From Argentina anserina (taxonomy: Eukaryota; Streptophyta; Magnoliopsida; Rosales; Rosaceae), in assembly GCF_933775445.1 (NCBI RefSeq), contig NC_065874.1, positions 34,208,093 through 34,272,092 of the forward strand: DNA of 64,000 bases, read 5' to 3'. The notes beneath the pieces are model-generated. The model ran no database searches and was not told the DNA's origin. It was given only the letters and a program-made list of their open reading frames with translations. Shown in pieces: positions 50,701-64,000 of this stretch. The translations under genes were made by a program, and so were the position numbers. How positions within the stretch are numbered: the stretch's first letter is position 1; each line of letters starts with the position of its first letter.

Positions 50701-53700
50701 TGGTATACAGCTGTGGAATCTATGACATTAGAAAATAAGGTTGCCACTTCATTTGTTATCTTAATAGTACGGCACCATTATTATATTGCTACTGGTGTAT
50801 TGTCGTAAGCTTGATAAGTCCCTTTCATGATGCGAATCTGGTTAGCGGTACCGTTTGAATATTTTGTAGTAATAATCTGTCCTTTTTCCTAACAACAGAT
50901 ATGTTTATTTTTTATCCAAAAGGTATAAACTTTTATGATGGTAATAAAAATCCCATAAAGCCCCCTCCACATTATTATGTCAGTATGATACCAAGTGTTT
51001 TGTTATCCTTTTTTGTGTTGTCGAGTAACAACCCCAATTTTTTTTTATGGAAAGTGGTAGCAATTCTATTTTCTTTTAAACATGTGATTGTTAGCGTTAT
51101 AATTAGTAGAAAAATTGGATGTTTACTTTCTTCATTGTTTTTTTTTTTGTAGATGGCATTCGAATTGTATGGTATGTTAGCTGGGAATGTCAGTCCAATG
51201 ACAGGAGAAAATGTGAAGCCAGCCTATGGAGGTGAAGAAGAGGCTTTCTTGAAGAAAGTTGTGACTCCTATTTACAAAGTGATTGCTGAGGTATTTATAT
51301 GTTCTGTTTTTCTTTCTCTGTATTGTCAATTAATTACAGAGTGGTGCCTTGGTCCTAAGATAGGGCCTTCAAGTGTCATATCTTAAGACATGCATAGACA
51401 TGTATAGCCTCCCCCAGCTACACATGGGGGAGGGCATGGGAACCTCCTCGGCTTTATTTGAAAGTATGTATGTTGAATGCCCTTTTAAGTTTTAAATTAT
51501 ATCTTATCGTTGCACTGGGTTCTTTTTCTCTTAACAGGAAGCTGATAGAAGCAAACGAGGGAAATCAAAGCATTCACAGTGGAGGAACTATGACGACATA
51601 AATGAATACTTTTGGTATGAATATATAATTTTTTCCTTATCCTCCTTTGCTGTTTTGTATGTATTTCTTTCTTAATTTCTGTGGTGTACTGTACTGAAGG
51701 TCGGTGGATTGTTTCCGCTTGGGTTGGCCAATGCGTGCGGATGCTGATTTCTTTTGCATGCCTAGTGAAAGACGTTTTTTTGATAAAAGCAGTGAGGTAG
51801 GCAATACCTCTTTTATTTCATAAAGTTGTACTTATTCTTTCTTGAAAAGAAAACAAGAACTTGTACTTATTCTGCTAGAGCTATTTAGTGTTGTGACTAC
51901 TGTCCTATGTGCGGGACATAGCAACTGATGTATAACTATGGGAGATTATGTTGTTCAGGATAACAAAACAGCTACTGGAGATCGATGGGTTGGGAAAGTT
52001 AACTTCGTAGAGATACGGTCATTTTGGCATATCTTTAGAAGCTTTGATCGCATGTGGAGTTTCTTTATTCTATGTTTACAGGTTCAGTCTCTCCCTTGTG
52101 ATATTCATTGCATCTTTAATTCTTAATACAGTTTAAATTTGTTTTTTTACTGTCTCTTTTGTCCAATAAGGTCATGATTATTGTTGCTTGGAATGGCTCT
52201 GGCCAACCCACATCAATCTTTTCTGCCGATGTATTCAAGAAAGCTTTGAGCGTCTTCATAACTGCCGCAATATTGAAGCTTGGGCAAGGTAGTTAAAAAT
52301 TGCCAACAATGATATTGTTTAATTTTCCAATTTCAGGTACTTCTGTTTCCTGTCCTAACAGTTATGTTGGGTACAGTACCAAATTATTATGCTTTATAGA
52401 ACTATTGTTGGCAGGCTCTTGAGGAGGTTCCTTTCTGTATCCTGTCTATCCAAGTTTGGGTATTGAGAAACTCCATTTATAATATAGAACCTGCCCACAC
52501 CCGTAATATTAATATCTAACATCGATAAGTTTTTTTCCTGGGTCAATACTGGTCCAACTTCTGAATTCTGTTTATGTTTTCAAGTTGCACCCAGGTTGCT
52601 ATCTGGCAATTTAAATTGTACAATTGCAGATTACTAATTCTTCTTACGTTTGCAGCTGTTCTAGATGTAATACTTAGCTGGAAGTCTAGGCGTAGTATGT
52701 CATTCCATGTGAAGTTGAGATACATTGCTAAGGTCATTTCAGCTGCTGCATGGGTCATAATTCTACCGGTTACATATGCGTATACTTGGGAAAACCCTCC
52801 TGGGTTTGCTCAAACCATTAAAGGATGGTTTGGCAATAATTCAAATTCCCCCTCCTTATTCATCTTGGCTGTTGTTATCTACTTGTCACCAAATATGCTG
52901 GCTGGGGTGTTGTTTCTTTTCCCATTTATTCGTCGATTCCTTGAGCGATCGAACTATAGAATTGTGATGCTTATGATGTGGTGGTCACAGGTATATGGAA
53001 CCTGTTTTTCTATATTTATACTTTTATTTGAATTTTCTGTATTTTTTCTAATTACACAACTTGTTGCTAAATTGTTGAATATTTGCAGCCTCGGCTCTAT
53101 GTTGGGAGGGGAATGCATGAGGGTACATTTTCCCTTTTCAAGTAAGAATCCACTGTTCTAAAGATAATTTGGGTTACTGATTTAAAAGTTGTCATTGTTC
53201 TTTATATACCCCCGTTTCTCATTGTTGATATCTTAAGGTACACAATGTTTTGGGTTCTTCTTATAGTCACAAAGTTGGCATTCAGTTACTATATAGAGGT
53301 ATTTCTTCTAACCACACTGTTTTCTTGTTATGTTACCTGCTATCTCTTTGTACAACACTATAAAATAGGGATATGCACAAAGTTGAGGCGAAGCTTGAAA
53401 CACTGATAACCCTCTGATTTGGAACAAGCATATTGTGTAGGGTCTACTGTTTTAATATAACTTTAATTTCTGGTATTGCTTTCCAGTCCATTTAATTTTT
53501 CTAACAGTATGTTTCTCTCAGATAAAGCCTTTAGTAGGTCCCACAAAAGCCATCATGAGCGTACGTATAACTAGCTTCCAGTGGCACGAGTTCTTTCCCC
53601 GTGGTAATGCTGTCAACTTTTTCTATGTGGTTTGTGTTAACTTGCTCAATATGTTATTTACTATGCCATGATTTTCTTTGCAGCAAAGAACAATATTGGT

Positions 53701-56700
53701 GTTGTGATTGCACTCTGGGCTCCAATTATCCTTGTATGGTTTTTTCTCATTTTCTTTACCTAATGTTTTCTCTTGTTCCAGCCCAACAACCCAACTTAGT
53801 GTTAATTCTTATACATGAAATTTTGTAGGTCTATTTTATGGACACCCAGATTTGGTATGCAATATACTCAACGATATTTGGAGGTATATATGGTGCATTC
53901 CGTCGCCTTGGAGAGGTAAATTGGTCTAGCCCATCTTCTACTCTATTAATTTGATTACCAGTTTTTGTATGAGAAATCGAACATAAAAATTAGCCAAGTG
54001 CCATCCTCTAAAATCTGTATCATTTGAACTTCATAAATTCTTGTTTCACTATGCAAAATAAGAATACAACAAATAATGAGTTGGCTTATCTCTGTTGATA
54101 TTTTGAAGCTTTATCTTTATAGCAATTTGGTAATTATTCTTCATTTTGAATCGGTTTCAGATTCGGACCCTAGGAATGCTAAGATCTCGATTTGAATCAT
54201 TGCCTGGTGCTTTTAATGCCAAGTTGATCCCGGTGGACAAGAGTGGGCCAAAGAAGAAAGGACTGAAGGCTACGTTGTCCCGCACCTTTGGTCAGGTAGA
54301 AGTATTAATTTATTATGTGGAATTTGTTACATATCTTTTAATTATCCTTATTCAGGGTTAAATTTTATGTGTCTATCGTTGCAGGTAGAAGGTAGCAAAG
54401 AAAAACAGGCTGCAAGGTTTGCGCAATTGTGGAACAAAATAATAAGTAGTTTCAGAGAGGAAGATCTTATTGACAATAGGTACCTTGGCCGGCCACTGTT
54501 TTGGAGTTTATATTCTTACTTCTATTTTCAGAAATAGTTGAATGATGAGGCGTGAGATCATTCTTCTGTACTTCTATTGTGCACTTTGTTTTTGTATTTT
54601 GTGGTAAGTATTTTCAATTTTCAGGGAAATGGACCTTTTGCTTGTTCCTTATTGGGCTGATCGTGATTTGGACCTTATACAGTGGCCTCCATTTTTACTT
54701 GCTAGCAAGGTATGTTTTAGACTTTTACTGTACTTGCCATTATGAAGTTTTGACATTGAAATCCTTATGTGCATATACTGATTATGTAATTGTTCATCAG
54801 ATTCCTATAGCACTAGACATGGCCAAGGACAGCAATGGCAAGGATAAAGAGCTAACAAAAAGGATCTTGGCTGATGAATACATGCATTGTGCTGTTCTTG
54901 AATGCTATGCTTCTTTTAGGAACATAATTAAGTTCCTGGTTCAGGGGAACCGTGAGAAAGAGTATGTTTCTGTTAACTGTTATCTCAGAAATAGACAAAC
55001 AAAGTTGTGTCTAAGTTTCGTGCAACATCTTTCAACTAGTAAGGATTACTTCAAGTTCATAATTCGTTAATTTAAAGTGATTTGGGTTTCAGTGTTATAG
55101 ATTACATATTTTCTGAGGTCGACAAGCACATAGCAGAGGGTAAACTGATCCGTGAATTCAAGATGAGTGCTCTTCCTAGCCTCTATGACCACTTTGTTAG
55201 GCTTATTGATTTCTTGGTAAGATTTTAATTATTGGCTGGCACAAGGTATATCTCTGTCGGTTTGATTTATGGTCCTAATGAAGTTTGCTTGAGTTTTTCA
55301 GTCTAAGAATAACCAGGAAGACAGGGATCAGGTTGTGATTTTATTCCAGGACATGCTGGAGGTAGTGACAAGAGACATAATGATGGAGGACCATATATTC
55401 AGGTGATTTATCATGACATGATTGTTTCTGCATGTTCATTAACATTTGAGACGATATTTAGTTGTGACCTTTTTTTCTTTATCTTGTAGCATGGTAGATT
55501 CAGTCCACGGTGGGTTGGGCCATGAGGGGATGATACCGCTTGATCAACATCAACAGCATCAGTTGTTTGCATCTGCGGGAGCTATTAAATTTCCTCTAAC
55601 ACATGTGACAGAGGCTTGGAATGAGAAGGCATGGAAGGAGAAGGTGTGCTACTGGTGCTGATGTGATTGAAAAAAGTCATTGATCAGTCTGTAGATCATA
55701 TAATGCTTATTGGTTACCTATGTCTGCAGATTAATCGTCTTTATCTGTTACTTACAACAAAGGAGTCTGCCATGGACGTGCCATCCAACTTAGAAGCTAG
55801 AAGGCGAATTTCTTTCTTTTCGAATTCATTGTTTATGGATATGCCTCCAGCACCAAAAGTTCGCAATATGCTCTCTTTCTCGTAAGCTTTAAACTTTTCA
55901 TATGTCTCTCCAATCTAAAACATTTTCTTGGGCAATCTACAGTGATGTGTTTTGTACATAATGCAACGTATGTCCTTAAGGCACATAATTATTATCCTGT
56001 TTTTTTTTGTGGTTGATAATTATATATTGTTATATGGCTGTGGTTAAGCTTGTTTAAAATGCTGTAATCAGATAACAGAATTCTTATAAAACTTATCTGT
56101 GGCTTTTGTTTCCCTTTTCTCTTCCTCTATCAAAGAAGGTATTTGATTGAGTAAAAACCTTAAATTTTGTTAATAAATGTACTGCAATAGAGAATAAGAT
56201 TATGACACAGAATATACAGAGCCTAAGAGAACATAACAGTTCTTGGGCAAACAAACTTCCAAGACAATAAGATCAATACGAACATGTTCAAACTTCACAG
56301 TGCTACCATTTTCATAATGACTGATAATGATTGGTACTTAAGATTCTCAAATTGTCCAGTGAATTGGTAATTGTTGCTGGCAGAAGATTATTTCGGCCTT
56401 GGGGTCAGTAAAAATGCAATTATCTTGTGGCAATGACTCTTTTTGCTTAAATTGGTCTGTCTGTTTACTTTGGGGTAGCATGTAGTCATCTTTACTAAAG
56501 TAATAAGTCTCTTGCATTGCCCTTCATCTTGATTGTGTAATACTTGTTTCTGAAATAATAACTCCTTTTTGTTTGTAGTGTGTTAACTCCTTACTACACT
56601 GAGGAGGTTCTCTTTTCCATTGAAGGGCTGAAGCTTCCGAATGAAGATGGTGTCTCAATTTTGTTCTACTTGCAAAAGATTTTCCCAGGTTATTGTTTCT

Positions 56701-59700
56701 ACCTCTGAATTATTATGTTTGACAGTGTCCCTTTTCAAGTAAAAGTTTGTACTGATCCTTATTGGCTGGTAAAAAAATAGATGAATGGAACAACTTTCTT
56801 GAGCGCGTAAAATGCACCAGCGAGGAACTTAAATGGTCTGATGAATTGGAAGAAGATCTTCGCCTATGGGCATCATATAGAGGCCAAACTTTGACTCGTA
56901 CTGGTACATATCTACCAATGTACCTAATATAATGATTTAGGATAATACTTGTCAGCATTGCTCTACTCAGGTATTTATTAATTTTATTCATAATGCTAGT
57001 TAGAGGAATGATGTACTACCGGAAAGCTTTGGAGCTTCAGGCTTTTCTCGATATGGCCAAAGATGAAGGTACAATATTCTTGAAATATTGGTGTGAGCTA
57101 TAGATGTTGATTTTATATTTTGCACTTCTGCTAATTTACATGTAATGTGAGCTATAGATGTTGATCGTTTTTGCTACTTGGCTTTATATCATCTTCCCAG
57201 ATCTAATGGAAGGATATAAGGCCATAGAATTGGATTCAGAAGATCAATCAAAGGAGGGAAGGTCACTATGGGCACAATGTCAAGCAGTAGCTGATATGAA
57301 ATTCACATATGTGGTTTCATGCCAACTGTATGGGATTCAGAAGCGATCTGGTGATTATCGTGCAAAGGACATTCTGAGGCTCATGACAACGTAAGTTATT
57401 AAGAAATGTTACTGAGATGCCGATGACTATAATCTACAAATAGTCACACTGATGGACTAACTTTAATACAGATACCCATCATTACGAGTGGCATATATTG
57501 ATGAGGTTGAAGAACCTAGCCAAGATAGGGCTCAGAAGATAAACCAAAAAGCTTATTATTCTACTTTAGTAAAGGCTGCTATGCCAAAGTCCATTGATTC
57601 TTCAGAGCCGGTACAAAATCTTGACGAGGTAATTTGCTACACATGCTCCTATTTTCACTTGTGTTGCATAAACTTTCATGTTTATATGTTCTATGGATTG
57701 TAGAGGGTGTTTCGAGTACATGTTTGACCCTCAATATCCACACCTTTTTTTTAAAGTCCATACAGTGTTGAGGTCCCTTGTTTAGTTTTGCTAAGAAACT
57801 GACAATCGGTGTCCATGCAGATTATTTATCGCATAAAGCTTCCAGGGCCTGCTATCTTGGGAGAGGGAAAGCCAGAAAATCAAAATCATGCCATTATTTT
57901 TACACGTGGAGAAGGTTTGCAGACAATTGACATGAACCAGGTATGGTGGTTGTTAACTGTAAGGCTGTTGAATCTGCAGTATTCCCTGCATGGGTGTTAT
58001 GTTTAAGTGAATGATCATTGATTTGAAACTCATTTTATGCAAGTATAGAAAAGAAAACAAAATTTTAAAAACAAATAAAAAACCAACAAAAGAGAAGGTG
58101 ATGCTAGCTTTTGGATCAAATGTACAGACATGTTTTCATTCTTTGTAATCTATGTGTATTACCTTCATGGATGGTATGTTTAAGTGAATGATCATTGATT
58201 TGAAACTCATTTTATGCAAGTATAGAAAAGAAAACAAAAATTAAAAACAAATAAAAACCGAACAAAAAAGAAGGTGATGCTAGCTTTTGGATTGAATATA
58301 TACAGACATATTTTTATTCTTTGAAATCTGATGTGTATGGCCACCACATGATAAATATTTAAGATATGCAAGTCAACCATTCAATTTGCATATTGCGTTG
58401 TTTCCATCCCCTTATAGATGTATATGAATGTGTATATGTATGTATATGTATATGTATATGTATATCTGGTGATAATGTTCCCTTGGGTTTAATTAAATGA
58501 GTTTCCTTTTGAAATGTATAAATGGAAGGTGTAATAAATGAAATATACATGTAATAACCACTAGCTGGCACAGCCTGTGCCCCCGTTGTACAATGTTAGT
58601 TAATATGACTGATGTTGTAGGATAACTACATGGAAGAAGCTTTGAAAATGAGGAATTTGCTACAAGAATTTCTCAAGCATGATGGCGTGAGGCTTCCTAC
58701 AATTCTTGGACTGAGGGAGCATATATTTACAGGAAGGTAAATTTGCTCTGTCAACTAAGGGCCTGTTGTTTTTTGATGAACTGATTATAAGTTAGTATCA
58801 CTAATTTTCTTTCATGTTCCAATTCAGTGTTTCGTCTCTAGCTTGGTTCATGTCAAATCAGGAGAACAGTTTTGTGACTATTGGTCAAAGACTTTTGGCC
58901 AACCCTCTCAAGTAAGTTATTACCTATTGAATATCTGGGAAAATATCTTGCAATTCTCTCAGTTTTGTGACTATGGGTCATCAATGTAGTCGTATTGTAT
59001 GATGGGCTATTCATTTATTTGTTTGTGCCCAAATTGTTACAAGAAAAGAAAAACTGTGTCAAGAATGTGCTTCCATTTATTTACGTTTTTTTTCCTTTTA
59101 ATATATATTTTGAATTAAAGTCTTTTTTTTTTCTCTATACTGAAGTTGTGCCAATTTCTTGTTTTGCTCATCCAGGGTTCGATTTCATTATGGCCATCCC
59201 GATGTGTTTGACAGGCTCTTTCACCTTAGTAGAGGGGGTGTCAGTAAAGCATCCAAGGTTATCAATTTGAGTGAAGACATTTTTGCTGGTATGATTTAGG
59301 CTCTTGAGTGAACATTCTTTTATTAGTACAACATACAACTGGGCTATGGTAAATTTAACATTTGATTGGGATTGCAGGCTTCAATTCCACTCTTCGTGAA
59401 GGCAATGTAACTCATCACGAATACATCCAAGTGGGGAAAGGGAGAGATGTCGGTCTTAATCAAATCTCCATGTTTGAGGCAAAAATTGCTAATGGCAATG
59501 GAGAGCAGACACTCAGTCGAGATATATACCGCCTTGGACATCGTTTTGACTTTTTCCGTATGTTGTCATGCTATTTCACCACAATTGGTTTCTACTACAG
59601 TACTCTGGTATGTTTTATGCTCTTTAGTGTTTTTTTTTTCTTTTTCAAATATGATGTAGTTAGTTTAAGGTTCTGACCATGGTTATGTACTGTTCTGGCA

Positions 59701-61715
59701 GATCACTGTGCTTACAGTTTATGTGTTCCTATACGGTCGCCTCTACCTGGTTCTTAGTGGACTTGAAGAAGGTTTGAGCACTCAAGCAGCAATTCGAGAT
59801 AATAAGCCTCTTCAAGTTGCTCTTGCTTCTCAATCATTTGTCCAAATAGGATTCTTGATGGCTTTGCCTATGTTGATGGAAATTGGGTTGGAAAAGGGTT
59901 TCCGAACTGCACTGAGTGAATTTGTATTGATGCAATTGCAACTGGCGCCAGTATTTTTCACATTCTCACTTGGGACAAAGACCCACTATTATGGACGAAC
60001 TTTACTGCATGGTGGTGCCAAATATAGATCTACAGGACGTGGGTTTGTAGTGTTCCATGCCAAGTTTGCCGACAACTATAGGCTCTACTCCCGCAGCCAC
60101 TTTGTTAAAGGTATTGAGCTCTTGATTTTACTTGTGGTGTACCAGATCTTTGGTCATACATATAAAAGCGTAGTTGCCTACATTTTGATCACCGTATCTA
60201 TGTGGTTTATGGTGGTTACCTGGCTTTTTGCTCCCTTTCTGTTCAATCCTTCTGGTTTTGAGTGGCAAAAGATCGTTGATGATTGGACTGATTGGAATAA
60301 GTGGATAAGCAACCGTGGTGGTATAGGTGTTCCACCTGAAAAAAGTTGGGAATCATGGTGGGAAGAGGAACAAGAACATCTTCACTACTCTGGCAAACGT
60401 GGTATTATAGCTGAGATACTGCTGTCTACACGATTCTTTATCTATCAATATGGGCTTGTATACCACTTAAACATTGCAAAGAACAACAAGAGTGTCCTGG
60501 TAAGTAGTAGATTCTTGCTTTCTCACTTTCCTGCCTCTCACTTTTACAAAATATGACAAATGATGATTATTTTATAATATTCATGTTGTTACAGGTCTAT
60601 GGTGTCTCATGGCTGGTGATTGTTCTTATCTTGTTTGTCATGAAGGTGAGTTTTAGTTATTATCTTTATCCTGCTTATTTATATCAATAGAAAATGTTGA
60701 TTGTCCACAATATATGTGAGCTGCGTATCCTTGGAATTGCTTCATATTATTGTTGAAAGGAATATTGGTTTATCAAAGGCAACACTTTGTTGCTGCTGTT
60801 GTTTTATTGCCTGAAGGAGTCAATTTGGGTGGAAATCTAGTGCATAGATCTGCTTTCAAACAGATTGTTTTATGAGAAATAATTTCAATCACCCTTGGTG
60901 TGAATTATACCACAGAAGCGAGAATTCAGAAGAAAACAAGTATTTATCCATCTGTTCTGGAACTAATTGTGACTATGGGTTGATGTGTCCTACTAATTGC
61001 TTGCACACATTATGTTACATTTTAAAACTTCTGTTTGTCTTGGTTTGAGTTTTGTTTAGACCTGTGGTTGCGCTGTATTCTTCTTTTGGATTATCATCTC
61101 ATGTACATAGTATATGCCACTGCACTCTGTTTTTTTCTTTCTAAATGCTGTTCAACAGATTCACTAATCAATATACTTTATTCCTTGCAGACTGTATCTG
61201 TTGGTAGGAGAAAGTTCAGTGCTGAGTACCAACTTGTATTCCGGCTGATCAAGGGATTAATATTCGTGACTTTCGTGTCCATTTTGATCACCTTGATTGT
61301 GCTACCTCATATGACCCTGCAGGACATCATTGTTTGCATTCTTGCTTTCATGCCAACTGGTTGGGGGATGCTTATGGTAAGTCGAGTCATCATTCCATTT
61401 CATCCTCTTGCAATTCTGTGCCCTCAGATTTCCTAATTTGTTCACATGTGCTATCATTTCCATTATTAGATTGCCCAAGCTTGCAAGCCTCTTGTTCACA
61501 AAGCCGGTCTATGGCCATCCGTGCGGACTCTCGCTCGCGGCTATGAGATAGTGATGGGCTTGCTCCTGTTCACCCCAATTGCATTCTTGGCCTGGTTTCC
61601 TTTTGTTTCGGAATTTCAAACTCGTATGCTCTTCAACCAAGCATTCAGTAGAGGTCTGCAGATTTCTCGTATTCTTGGTGGACAACGCAAGGATCGTTCA
61701 TCCCAGAACGAGTGA
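47760..61715 (+). CDS. CALS3: Callose synthase, closest to CALS3 (GSL12)
   Basis: A complete plasma-membrane 1,3-beta-glucan (callose) synthase. It uses UDP-glucose and acts at plasmodesmata and cell plates. Forty-two exons join in frame (5877 nt, 1958 residues; Arabidopsis CALS3 has 1955). They run from 47760-47955 and 48253-48353 to 59702-60499, 60595-60645, 61191-61376 and 61470-61715. The N-terminus ([31 protein letters not shown]) matches CALS1-3 and carries the Vta1-like region, followed by the FKS1 domain ([20 protein letters not shown]). A first group of membrane segments lies at about residues 490-770. The cytosolic catalytic part includes [20 protein letters not shown] and [18 protein letters not shown] (about 1315-1360). 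A second membrane group follows, and the protein ends [38 protein letters not shown] and the IMMEDHIF region favour CALS3 over CALS1. No premature stop or missing exon was seen. Confidence 0.96.
48425..48720 (+). repeat. Perfect 148-bp tandem duplication in CALS3 intron 2
   Basis: Two head-to-tail copies, 48425-48572 and 48573-48720, read identically. They lie wholly within the intron between exons 2 (ending 48353) and 3 (starting 48817), so coding is unaffected. Confidence 0.93.
57999..58345 (+). repeat. Diverged 177-bp tandem duplication in CALS3 intron 34
   Basis: Copies start with ATGTTTAAGTGAATGATCAT at 57999 and 58176. They differ by small indels in A-runs and several substitutions, so this duplication is older than the one in intron 2. 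A GTATAT-type microsatellite follows at about 58430-58466. Confidence 0.85.
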
Positions 61716-63312
61716 CCTTTCTCCTAACAAGATCAGCACTGAAGCTAATTTTTGTATTGCTACGGTCAGAGGACTCGTGAAACAAGAGCCGCTTTCTGTT
61801 GTAATTATGAATATTCCGGCTGCATTTTTGTTAGTTCAGTTCGACAGACTGCAACCCTGTTCATATTCAGATCTTAGTAAAACAATGCATATATATCTAG
61901 GTTTTTATAAATCTTCGTCGGGTAATTCATTGACCACGTCAGTATGCAACGTACTACATAGCGTTTGGCTGGCTGGTCCGGCGGCAAAGTGGGGCATAAA
62001 CATAAAGGAATTTTAGGAGTTCAACGTTCAATGAAGTTGAGAGTTTTAGTTCTGTAACATACTAACTACCTTCTGTTCAGCTAACCACTTCACTTGATAC
62101 CTCCTTCAATTAACAATTTAATCCAGCAATGAAACCGAGCTAGCTAAGACGTTAAGTATGAAATCCAGAAAGCAAATGTGGGTTTACCAGTTAAGAAGGT
62201 GATCCTTAACTGCAGACCCATCTTATCTACTTTTGCTGGAGATCGACTTCGCCGGCATGGACGCCTGCTACTGCCTAGACGCATCATCAAAGTTGGAGTT
62301 AAAATATTTCACGGTCACGTACAATGGTGAGACGAATGTTCGTTTTTGGGCCTAAGTGACCTACAGTAGAAGGCTCAGTCAACCATAGTATTTTGTTTGG
62401 ACGTAATAGATTTGGAATTAGAGGACTGGACCATTTATCTCCTTTACCACTAGAAATGGGCTAAACCCTAGTTGTTTGAATCGGCAGCTTTTTCCGGACA
62501 CTGTGACACTTTAAAGAATGGCTTATTATAAAAAAAAAGTCACATTTCATACATTAAATTAAAAAATAGTCAAATAAGGTTTGGAAATTAGAATTTAATC
62601 ACCTAATAGGACTTCTTAAACCATTACCCCTGATTTTTATAAAAACTACAACGTTGCCACCCTCTCTCTCCTGAGAATTCTCCCCATAAAACTTAACTTT
62701 CCTTTTCTCCGCTTTTTGATTTCAAAGCATTAATCTCGTCGATCATCCGGTCTCTCCTTGATCAACGAGGCCTTTCGATGGACCTTGACTCTGATGAACA
62801 AGCCCAGATGATATCAATGGCGTTGCTCTTCAACGACCGTCGTCATATTCCCTAGATGTTCCGATGAAGATCAAGAAGAGCCATATCAGCCACGTAGCGG
62901 TGGAGGTTGACGTTGGAATCGGTTGTGGGCTAATATTGAGGACATGTGGAGGTTGGTAAGGGGAGAGGTTTGAAGCTGATTTGCGTTACAGAAGATGCGC
63001 TGGGTTTTTGGGAATTTCAGTGTCGGCGCGTGAGTCGATTTCTGGCGTCGATGGCTTGCGTTACATAAGATGCACTTGCTTGCGCTCCAGTCGATTTGGG
63101 TGGTCTTCTTCTCGAATATGGCGAGCATGTTGTTGGTGGCGATATAGCATAACGTCATCGACGTGATTCTGGGTTTAACATGGGTGCCCATATCATTTTT
63201 TTTGTGCCCAATAAGATATTTTTTAAGGCTCAATGGTTGAAGAACAAGGAATCTAGCAAGGAGGAAGCTATGGGCATAGTCAATGATGGCGACGCAAAAA
63301 ACTACTGTTAAG
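61716..63312. other. 3' flank of CALS3 and intergenic DNA
   Basis: The first 300-400 bases are the presumed CALS3 3' UTR. Near 62650-62860 a leader-like stretch precedes an ATG at 62779 that opens a 25-codon frame (MDLDSDEQAQMISMALLFND...) ending in TAG. This could be the start of a decayed gene or transposase, but it is too short to identify. Confidence 0.45.
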
Positions 63313-64000
63313 TTACCTGTCACAGTACCTATCACAATACCCGTCACAAAACAAGGTTAGTGTGGTTGGTAGTGTGAGTATCAGTTTACCTGTCACATTA
63401 CCCGTCACAGTACCTGTCACAGTACCTGTCACAGCACAAAGTTTAGCAAATACTGTGATAGGTAGTGTGATAGGCAATGTGATAGCTAGTGTGATCTGAT
63501 TGGCGGTGTCTGTACTACTACATAAAGTGTCAATATGTATTAGTTCAAGATCACAAAAGTTTGTTATTTATAGTCATTTTCTTCTTCTTCATCATCATCT
63601 AATTTTTCTTTTTTCTTTTCACAACATAGTTACACAAAAAGGTGTGATAGTTAGTGTGATAGGTATTGTGACAAGAGTTGTGACAGGTAGTGTGACATCG
63701 GTTGTGATATGTAGTGTGACATGGGGTGTGACAGCGAGTGTGATAGGTAGTGTGACAAAGGTTGTGAAAATGAGTGTGACAGGGAGTGTGATAGGTAGTA
63801 TAACAGTGTGTGATAGCTAGTGTGACATCGGGTGTGACTGGGGTTGTGACATATAGTGTGACATGTAATGTGACATATGTTGTGACAGTGAGTGTGACAG
63901 TTAGTGTAAATAGATAGTGTGACAGTGAGTGTGATAGCGGTTGTGACAGTATGTGTGACAGTTAGTGTAAGAAGTAGTGTGACGAATGTATGTGACAGTA
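63313..64000. repeat. 12-bp minisatellite with alternating strand polarity
   Basis: Degenerate 12-base units of the type GTGACAGGTAGT fill much of this stretch. In 63313-63352 and 63388-63437 they appear as the complement (ACCTGTCACAGT); from 63450 to 63498 and from 63639 to the window end they appear forward. A unit-free stretch of 140 bases separates the last two blocks. The array continues past the window edge. Because 12 is divisible by three, it creates spurious open frames of Val/Ser/Thr/Gly repeats. Confidence 0.85.

Noticed and set aside
62886..63820. Open frames with Val-Thr-Gly-Ser repeats
   Set aside because: Produced by the 12-bp minisatellite, whose unit is divisible by three; no start context or domain.

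Overview
The window is nuclear DNA from a flowering plant, most likely a eudicot. The evidence is intron-rich genes with GT-AG splice sites, plant-specific protein families (callose synthase, a U-box protein of the LIN type, a KH/CCCH zinc-finger protein, an ALGGH-type C2H2 protein), long CT/GA microsatellites in gene leaders, and many LTR retrotransposons, LINEs and foldback MITEs. The species cannot be fixed from the sequence. No bacterial features, CRISPR arrays, tRNA or rRNA genes were recognised.

Layout. 1.9-4.7 kb (+): a three-exon KH-domain/CCCH zinc-finger protein of 300 residues. 6.5-10.9 kb (-): an 11-exon gene for nucleolar complex protein 2 (NOC2, 735 residues), whose upstream region carries a telo-box and two site II motifs. 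12.1-17.0 kb: two nested long solo LTRs of one family. 17.0-24.1 kb: a gene-poor stretch with a degraded 3' half of a FAD2 oleate desaturase gene, several foldback/MITE elements, a 25-copy ATT microsatellite and a C2H2 zinc-finger fragment. 24.1-27.0 kb: a third solo LTR of the same family, opposite in orientation, inserted in the arm of a foldback element. 27.65-28.6 kb (-): an intronless single C2H2 zinc-finger protein of 315 residues. 31.3-36.9 kb (-): an 8-coding-exon LIN/CERBERUS-like U-box protein of 1206 residues, with a promoter and 5' UTR intron reaching about 38 kb. 38.7-40.0 kb (+): a 5'-truncated LINE with a 13-bp target duplication. 40.1-43.6 kb (-): a decayed Ty1/copia element with an intact 5-bp target duplication. 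45.3-45.9 kb: a TIR element. 47.8-61.7 kb (+): a complete 42-exon callose synthase gene, closest to CALS3/GSL12 (1958 residues). 63.3-64.0 kb: a 12-bp minisatellite that changes strand polarity and runs off the window.

The five intact genes do not form a pathway. They are independent plant genes in RNA regulation, ribosome assembly, transcription, ubiquitination and callose deposition. Exon joins were made by hand; every join keeps frame and the totals are exact multiples of three. The most useful results are the exact transposon boundaries with target duplications, the nesting order of the repeats, internal duplications in introns and in the U-box gene, and the strand-switching minisatellite. 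I found no previously undescribed multi-gene system.
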